A DNA stretch of 14,061 nt from positions 1-14,061 of the forward strand of contig JBMOHS010000107.1 in the NCBI GenBank assembly GCA_049317725.1. Direction: 5' to 3'. This DNA comes from CAIOZW01 sp049317725 (GTDB lineage Bacteria > Acidobacteriota > Blastocatellia > RBC074). Shown here piece after piece: positions 8,919 through 14,061 of the stretch (its first letter is position 1; every line of letters starts with the position of its first letter). The notes under the pieces were generated by a model. The model was not told the DNA's origin, did no database searches, and worked only from the letters and a program-made list of their open reading frames with translations. The translations under genes were made by a program, and so were the position numbers.

Positions 8919-9335
8919 ATGAAAAAGAAGGAAGAGGTACGTCCGCACGGATTGACGCGAGGGCAGCTTCAAGTCCTGGAGGCCTGTTCGCGCCGCGCGG
9001 CGGGGCATTCATTGCCCTCGTTGTTGGAGGGGGCGAGAGAGCATTTGCGGCGGATCGAGATGGCTGCTGGGAAGAACCGGCTGGTCAATCTGCGGTTGGC
9101 GGCGGCGCTGCATCGACAGTTCGGAGAGATGGCGCAGCACTGGGGAGAGATCCCGGGGGAGGCACGGCCGTGGTTGGCTGGGGCGGTGCTCTATTTCAGT
9201 TCCGAGGAGGACGACGAACCCGACACGGTCTCCGCGATCGGGTTGGAGGACGACTTGGCGGTCTTCAACGCCTGCCTGCAGATGGCGCGGCTGGATCGAT
9301 ACTGCCTGCGTGCGGAGGACTTCGATGATGGATAG
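8919..9335 (+). CDS. DUF1232 (YkvA-like) domain protein, first gene of helicase-methylase module
   Basis: A 138-residue protein of unknown biochemical function. Residues 84-120 carry the DUF1232 pattern: WLAGAVLYF, then the acidic E-E-D-D-E-P-D, then G-L-E-D-D-L-A-V. This fits the family form 'aYf..p.D..PD...liG..DD'. The rest is predicted helical and charged; unlike typical YkvA proteins I see no clear membrane segment. The frame is open back into the kinase gene, but that extension is proline-rich repeat DNA, so I place the start at ATG 8919, giving MKKKEEVRPHGLTRGQL. The ribosome site is weak (AAAAGAG); GTG 8916 is possible. Its stop overlaps the helicase start by 11 bp, so the two are translationally coupled. 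The pairing suggests an accessory role in the helicase system. Confidence 0.82.
   Translation: MKKKEEVRPHGLTRGQLQVLEACSRRAAGHSLPSLLEGAREHLRRIEMAAGKNRLVNLRLAAALHRQFGEMAQHWGEIPGEARPWLAGAVLYFSSEEDDEPDTVSAIGLEDDLAVFNACLQMARLDRYCLRAEDFDDG
9314..9318 (+). promoter_or_regulatory. Ribosome binding site that sets the helicase start
   Basis: GGAGG, inside the end of the DUF1232 gene, is six bases before ATG 9325 and nine before ATG 9328. It favours these starts over the GTG at 9310, which lies upstream of it. Confidence 0.75.
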
Positions 9336-12267
9336 GTCCCTGGCCGCGGGAATGCGGGTGAGGTGTCGGGATGCGGAGTGGCTGGTGACGCGGGTCGAGG
9401 CGGTAAGCCAGACGGGCCACTTCGCGGTCCACTGCGTCGGCGTCGACGATCTGGTGCGCAACCACCCGGGGGTCTTCCTGACGCAGCTCGACGCGGTCGA
9501 GCCGGTCGATCCGCGGCTGACGCGCCCGGTGCGCGACGACTCGCGCGGGTACAGGCGGGCACGGCTCTTTCTCGAAGCCTGGTTGCGACAGATGCCAGCC
9601 TGTGGCACCCGGCCAGAGCCGGAGGGGATGGGAGCGTTCGAGCCGCTGCCCTTTCAGTTGGAGGCGGTCGAGCGGGCGCTCGGGCAGTTGCGGCCACGGC
9701 TCTTGCTGGCGGATGCGGTCGGGTTGGGCAAGACGATCCAGGTCGGGATGATCCTCTCGGAGTTGATGCGGCGGCGGCGGGCAGACCGGATCCTGGTGCT
9801 GACCCGAAAGTCGATGCTCGCCCAGTTCCAGTCGGAGCTCTGGAACCGGTTCGGGATCCCGCTGGTGCGGCTCGATTCGGAGGGGATCGCCAAGCTGCGG
9901 CTGCGCATCCCGGCGAACCGGAATCCGTTCGAGGTCTACCAGCGGATCATCATCAGCATCGATACGTTGAAGAATGTTGGCAGCTACCGCCACTTTCTGG
10001 AGAGGACGCGCTGGGACTGCGTGGTGATCGACGAGGCGCACAACGTCGCCGGGGCGAGTGTCCCGGAGCGCCATCTCAGCCACCGGTTGGCGCGGTTGCT
10101 GGCGCGGCGGACCGACAGCCTGCTCTTGACGACGGCGACGCCCCACAATGGCCGGGCCGAGACCTTCGGACGGCTGATCTCGCTGCTCGATCCGTCGGTG
10201 ATCTCCGATCCCGAATATCGCCAGTACACGGCAGAGGAGATCCGCGGCTGGTTCCTGATGAGGTTCAAGGAGGATGTCCGGGCCGAGGCCGGGCGGAACC
10301 TGACCGATCGCCAAGTCGTTCCGCTGGCGACGACGACCGCCCCGGCGAGCGCGGCGGAGGAGGCCGTCTACCAGCGGCTCGCCGATTACCGGAAGGCAGA
10401 GGGAGCGCCGGCGCTGCTCCAGTATGGCCTCTACAAGCAGTTCCTCTCAAGCCCAGAGTCGTGTCGGAAGACGGTCTGGGCACGGCTCCAACGGTTGCGG
10501 GAGGACGGCGTCGAGGATGGGGCGGAGGCGGGGCAACTGGCGGAACTGAGAGCCGTGCTGGGCGGAATGGAGCTGGCGGGCTCGACGCGCTACGAGCTGT
10601 TGAAGCGGCAGTTGCGCGAGATCGGCTGGGACGGCTCGCCGCAGAGTCCGCGACTGCTGGTCTTCACCGAGTATCGCGAGACGCAGGAGGCGCTCGCGGC
10701 GGCACTGGTGCGCGACTTCGGCCTCGACTGGAGTGATCGCTTCGAGGATCAGGCGAGCCAGTCGCTGGCGATCATCCACGGCAGCTTCCCGGATGTCCAC
10801 CTGATGAAGACGGTCGAGGCCTTCGGGACGGGATCGTCGCCGGTGCGGCTGTTGCTGGCGACCGATGTTGCGAGCGAGGGGATCAACCTGCACCACGAAT
10901 GCCACCAGATCATCCACTATGACCTGCCCTGGTCAATCATCACCCTCATCCAACGCAACGGACGCATCGACCGCTACGGCCAGCAGCGCAGCCCGGTGCT
11001 TAGATATCTGCGGGTCGAGACGTCCCAGCCCGTGCTGCGCGGCGATGCGGCGATCTTCGAACGGCTGATCGAGAAGGTCGAGGAGATCAACCGCGCGACC
11101 CGTTCTGGTGAATCGGTCCTGCAGCTCTATGACGCGGCGGCTGAAGAGCGCTACATCGCCGAGGCGGGGCTGCTCAAGGGGGACGCGGGCATCCTCGACC
11201 GGGCGGCGAGCGTCGCCGAGCCGGAGGCGACCGAGCTGGAGAAGATCATCCGCGATGCCTCGACCGAGATCGATGACGAGATGCGCCGGCTCCTCTTTGG
11301 TGAGGAGGAACCGCCGCCGCCGGTGAGCGCCAGTCAAGCGGAACCCGGGCCCCGCACCATCCGCCGCTTCCGTGACCGCGACTACCTGCTGGAGGGGTAT
11401 CGATTTCTGATGGAGAGCCATCCGGACTTTCAGCCGATTGTCGAGCAGGGGCCGCTGATGACGATCGAGGCGCCGCCCGAGCTGCAACGCCGGCTGGGTG
11501 GGCCGGAGGCCGGCCACGAATCGATCTTTGGTGCGACCGCCATCCCGATCGAGGCCTGGCCCGAGCGCAACCAGTTCCGGCTGACCACGGATCCGGCCCG
11601 GGTCGAGCTGGCGATCCGCGCCGCGCGCCAGACCTCCGGCTACTGGTCGCGCGAGCTGCTCTGCACCAACCAGCACCCGATCCTCCAGTGGCTGACCGAG
11701 CGGCTGCTCACGCTGCTGCCGCGCGATGCGTGCCCACTCGTCTTCTCGCCGCGACTGGGCAAGGGGGAACTCTGCTTCTGCTTCGTCGGGCAGGTCGTCT
11801 CGAAGGGGGGCGATCCAGTGGTCGTCGATGCCCACGCCGTCTCGATCCGGCGTGGTGGGGTGTCGACTGTCCGCCCGCTCGCCGTGGCGCTCGATGAGGC
11901 TGGACTGGAGAACCTGGTCAATGACGCGGCTGGCCAGGCCCACGAAGCGATGCCAATGCTCATCAAGACCGCCGTCGAGGCGAGCCTCGAGCATCTGGAG
12001 GAGTGCTGGAAGCAGCAGATCGATCGGCGCAAGGGGGGGCTGCGACAGGAGCAGCGCCGGCTGAAGCGCTGGCGGGACCGGCGTCGCGAGATGCTCGAAG
12101 ACCGCATCGCCCAGCTTGGGGCCAACCATCCGCGGGCAATCCGCGACCAGCAGTTGATCAAGGAGATGGAGCTGTTCCTCCATGACCGGGAGGAGAATTG
12201 GCTGAAGGTCCAGTTCGATATGAACGCGCAAGCGGTGACGCAGATGGTTTTGGTCATTGCTGGGTAG
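9325..12267 (+). CDS. SNF2-family (superfamily 2) DEAH helicase/translocase of a defence-type locus
   Basis: A 980-residue cytoplasmic ATPase expected to translocate on duplex DNA. A short N-terminal beta-rich domain (about 8-65) precedes the two RecA folds. Motifs are DAVGLGKT (130-137), DEAH (236-239), TATPHNGR (270-277), VFTEYRETQE (446-455), LLATDVASEGINL (511-523) and QRNGRIDRYGQ (543-553). The arrangement is that of HepA/RapA-like and DISARM/BREX-associated helicases. The C-terminal 400 residues are not a domain I recognise and end in a helical, Arg/Gln-rich, coiled-coil-like stretch (about 885-960). ATG 9325 is chosen because of GGAGG six bases upstream; it overlaps the DUF1232 gene. 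The next gene encodes a large methylase, fitting a restriction or phage-exclusion role. By memory the motif-I wording (DAVGLGKTIQVG) differs from the DrmD type (DDVGLGKTIEAG), so I do not name it drmD. Codons are strongly G/C-ending compared with the left block. Confidence 0.94.
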   Translation: MMDRSLAAGMRVRCRDAEWLVTRVEAVSQTGHFAVHCVGVDDLVRNHPGVFLTQLDAVEPVDPRLTRPVRDDSRGYRRARLFLEAWLRQMPACGTRPEPEGMGAFEPLPFQLEAVERALGQLRPRLLLADAVGLGKTIQVGMILSELMRRRRADRILVLTRKSMLAQFQSELWNRFGIPLVRLDSEGIAKLRLRIPANRNPFEVYQRIIISIDTLKNVGSYRHFLERTRWDCVVIDEAHNVAGASVPERHLSHRLARLLARRTDSLLLTTATPHNGRAETFGRLISLLDPSVISDPEYRQYTAEEIRGWFLMRFKEDVRAEAGRNLTDRQVVPLATTTAPASAAEEAVYQRLADYRKAEGAPALLQYGLYKQFLSSPESCRKTVWARLQRLREDGVEDGAEAGQLAELRAVLGGMELAGSTRYELLKRQLREIGWDGSPQSPRLLVFTEYRETQEALAAALVRDFGLDWSDRFEDQASQSLAIIHGSFPDVHLMKTVEAFGTGSSPVRLLLATDVASEGINLHHECHQIIHYDLPWSIITLIQRNGRIDRYGQQRSPVLRYLRVETSQPVLRGDAAIFERLIEKVEEINRATRSGESVLQLYDAAAEERYIAEAGLLKGDAGILDRAASVAEPEATELEKIIRDASTEIDDEMRRLLFGEEEPPPPVSASQAEPGPRTIRRFRDRDYLLEGYRFLMESHPDFQPIVEQGPLMTIEAPPELQRRLGGPEAGHESIFGATAIPIEAWPERNQFRLTTDPARVELAIRAARQTSGYWSRELLCTNQHPILQWLTERLLTLLPRDACPLVFSPRLGKGELCFCFVGQVVSKGGDPVVVDAHAVSIRRGGVSTVRPLAVALDEAGLENLVNDAAGQAHEAMPMLIKTAVEASLEHLEECWKQQIDRRKGGLRQEQRRLKRWRDRRREMLEDRIAQLGANHPRAIRDQQLIKEMELFLHDREENWLKVQFDMNAQAVTQMVLVIAG

Positions 12268-12270
12268 GGG

Positions 12271-12396
12271 GTAGGACGATAGGACCTATAGGACCTATAG
12301 GGATCAATATGCTTACTAAACAGGCCATATCCATCCTATCTTCTTATCCGTCCTATCGGGCCTATTCGTCCTATTCGTCTTATATTCCTATATGAC
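12271..12396. repeat. Pair of oppositely oriented 9-bp repeat arrays between helicase and methylase
   Basis: The left arm (12271-12302) is TAGGACG then ATAGGACCT twice plus ATAGGG. The right arm (12352-12396) has units in strict 9-bp register: CCTATCGGG, CCTATTCGT, CCTATTCGT, CTTATATTC, CCTATATGA. The left units read in reverse complement are AGGTCCTAT, so the arms are related and inverted and could fold into a long imperfect hairpin with a 49-bp AT-rich loop. An isolated CCTAT is also at 12335. The last unit contains the methylase ATG. The array fills almost the whole 124-bp gap. Confidence 0.85.
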
Positions 12397-14061
12397 TGTC
12401 ATCAACGTCGGTGAATATTTCACCTCGCACTACCTGGACATCACCCTCACGAAGGACATCGCGGAACTGGCCGCGCGTTGGCGAGAGGAAGGGTCGCGGG
12501 CGGTGCCGCGGCGGGTGCAGGCGCTGGGACCGCTCTGGTTCCGGGTCAAATCGCTAGCCCTCGATCAACCGCAGCCGGAGCAGCGGACGGGGAATGATTT
12601 CCGGGACTGGCACGCGCAACTGCTTGCCGCGCTTGGTTACGGTGAGCTGACGCGGTGTGATCTTCCCGTCGAGGGGGGCCAGCGCTTCGTTCCGGCGCTC
12701 GGGCGCATCGAGCGATACAATCAGCCGTGGCTGGTGATCTGCGAGTCGGTCTTCACGTTGCCCGATGGAGCACTCCCGGACGACCGGCCGATCGAGGATC
12801 CGCTCGGGTTCCCGCCGGAGAGGTCGCACCTCGTCGACCGGGAGAACCATCCCTTGATCGAGGGGGACTGGAGCCGGGCGATCGGGCGGGTCTTCACCGA
12901 AGAGGAGGCGCCGCGTTGGCTGCTGCTGCTGGCGGGCAATCGCGTCATGCTGCTCGACCGGCAGACGTGGGCGCAGGGGCGCTACCTGGCCTTCGACCTC
13001 GACGACGCCTTCGCGCGGCGCGAACGGGAGGTGTTCCACCAGATCGCCGCCTTCCTCGCCGCCGAGACGCTCTGCCCAGACGGCGACGCCACGGAGGTCC
13101 TGCTCGACCGGCTCGAAGAGCGGAGCCACCGTTTTGCGCACGGGGTGACGGAGAAGCTGCAGGTGGCGGTCCGGGAGGCGATCGAGCTGATCGTCAACGA
13201 ATGGGCGCGGGACCGGACGGAGCGGGCCCGGCAGAGCCTGCTGCGCTGGCAGCCGCACGAGATCCGCGCGGCGGGCCGTCTGGCGGCGCAGCTCGACCTC
13301 CTCGATGATGGCAGCGCCCCGATCACCGCCGAGCACCTCAAACACGAGGCGTTGACCTTCGTCTACCGGCTGCTCTTCTGCCTCTATGCCGAAGCACGCG
13401 GCGGTGAGCTGGAGATCCTGCCGATCGATGACGACGCCTACCGTCACGGCTACAGCCTCGAGGCGCTCCGCGACCTCGAACTGGTTCCGCTGACGGCGAC
13501 GACCGAGAATGGCGTCTACTTTCACGAGCATCTCAAGCGGCTCTTCCAGCTCATCCACCAGGGCTTTGAGCCGACGGCAGCCGCGCAAGGGGAACTCCCG
13601 ACGAGCAACCATTCCGGGGCCTTCGAGATCCGCCCGCTGACGGCGACGCTCTTCGCCCCGGAGAGCACGCCGCTGCTTAACCACGCGCGCCTCTCCAATC
13701 GCTGCCTGCAACGGGTGATCCGCTATCTCTCGCTGAGTGTCGATGAGCGGTCGCGCTCGACCGGCCGCGTCAACTACGCCGAGCTGGGGATCAACCAGTT
13801 GGGGGCCGTCTACGAGGGGCTGCTCTCGTACCAGGGCATGTTCGCCGATCGGGAGCTGATCCACGTCCGGCGGGCGGGCAGCGGCAGCTTCAGCGACAAG
13901 AAGACGCCGACCTGGTTCGTCCCCCGCGAACGGCTCGACGACTTTACCGGCGACGAGATCGAGCGGCTCACCTCGGGTGCCCCGCGCATCTACCGCAAGG
14001 GCGAGTTCATCCTGCACCTCAACGGCATCGACCGCGAGCAGAGCGCGTCATACTACACCCC
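12392..14061 (+). CDS. Large Eco57I/PglX-like DNA methyltransferase (possible restriction-modification fusion), 5' part
   Basis: The frame is open from ATG 12392 to the window edge (556 codons plus two bases) and has no stop, so the gene is truncated by the window. Residues 463-480 (AELGINQLGAVYEGLLSY) match the helical segment before the catalytic domain of type IIG, BREX PglX-like and related adenine methylases. The visible end, GIDREQSASYYT, is the lead-in to the SAM-binding fold (normally ...YYTP). The catalytic NPPY-type motif must lie beyond the edge. Residues 1-450 are unassigned: 68-120 follow a helix-strand-strand order seen in restriction-type nuclease domains, but no E-x-K motif is visible (CES at 117-119). 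There is no ribosome site ahead of the ATG, which sits in the 9-bp repeat array; MTVINVGEYFTSHYLD looks like a natural N-terminus. Probable job: site-specific adenine methylation and self/non-self marking, with the helicase as partner. Confidence 0.9.
   Translation, partial: MTVINVGEYFTSHYLDITLTKDIAELAARWREEGSRAVPRRVQALGPLWFRVKSLALDQPQPEQRTGNDFRDWHAQLLAALGYGELTRCDLPVEGGQRFVPALGRIERYNQPWLVICESVFTLPDGALPDDRPIEDPLGFPPERSHLVDRENHPLIEGDWSRAIGRVFTEEEAPRWLLLLAGNRVMLLDRQTWAQGRYLAFDLDDAFARREREVFHQIAAFLAAETLCPDGDATEVLLDRLEERSHRFAHGVTEKLQVAVREAIELIVNEWARDRTERARQSLLRWQPHEIRAAGRLAAQLDLLDDGSAPITAEHLKHEALTFVYRLLFCLYAEARGGELEILPIDDDAYRHGYSLEALRDLELVPLTATTENGVYFHEHLKRLFQLIHQGFEPTAAAQGELPTSNHSGAFEIRPLTATLFAPESTPLLNHARLSNRCLQRVIRYLSLSVDERSRSTGRVNYAELGINQLGAVYEGLLSYQGMFADRELIHVRRAGSGSFSDKKTPTWFVPRERLDDFTGDEIERLTSGAPRIYRKGEFILHLNGIDREQSASYYT

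Noticed and set aside
9265..12231. Long minus-strand open frames (349 and 432 codons) opposite the helicase
   Set aside because: High-GC genes commonly leave long antisense frames. These lack motifs, while the plus frame carries all helicase motifs.
9325..12267. Naming the helicase drmD
   Set aside because: The general type fits, but from memory DrmD proteins differ in the N-terminal region and motif I, and no drmA, drmB or drmC is in the window.
12554..14017. 487-codon open frame on the minus strand
   Set aside because: It is antisense to the methylase frame that is open from 12392 to the edge. The plus-strand translation has family-like motifs; the minus one is Arg/Pro/Asp-rich and matches nothing.

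Overview
The window is a G+C-rich bacterial chromosome segment with two blocks on opposite strands. Two features, judged from memory and not by search, point to Acidobacteriota, possibly a Blastocatellia-like lineage: the phrasing of the GspE/PilB-type ATPase, and a secreted protein with 'GSVLFFNYY' and 'DPGVWGY' signatures. This assignment is an inference. The large receptor-like Ser/Thr kinase with a C-terminal FGE-sulfatase-like domain and a double-FHA protein would also suit Planctomycetota-like or other signalling-rich bacteria.

Left block, minus strand (about 248-4784): a secreted protein of unknown function, then gspF/pilC (inner-membrane platform) and gspE/pilB (assembly ATPase) of a type II secretion or type IV pilus machine. 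gspF and gspE are 60 bp apart and very probably one transcript. No pilin, secretin or pilT gene is visible.

Middle block, plus strand (about 5693-8752): a protein with two FHA phosphothreonine-binding domains, followed by a transmembrane Ser/Thr kinase whose outer part is an FGE-sulfatase-like domain lacking the enzyme's paired catalytic cysteines. Together they look like a phospho-signalling pair.

Right block, plus strand (8919 to the window end): a small DUF1232 (YkvA-like) protein whose 3' end overlaps the start of a large SNF2-type helicase. After a 124-bp repeat-filled gap comes the first 556 residues of a very large Eco57I/PglX/Drm-like DNA methyltransferase or restriction-modification protein. 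The window cuts it exactly where the SAM-binding domain should begin (SASYYT). This reading frame stays open through the right edge, so it is a genuine partial gene. The trio looks like the start of a phage-defence island related in logic to BREX, DISARM and type IIG systems, but with an unusual DUF1232 leader gene. This is the most interesting part of the window.

The spaces between genes hold many short tandem duplications with units of 5 to 22 bp. Examples are seven 12-bp copies at 21-104 and a pair of oppositely oriented 9-bp arrays between helicase and methylase. A G-quadruplex-capable run lies just before the first FHA domain. I saw no tRNA, rRNA, CRISPR array, transposase or phage gene.
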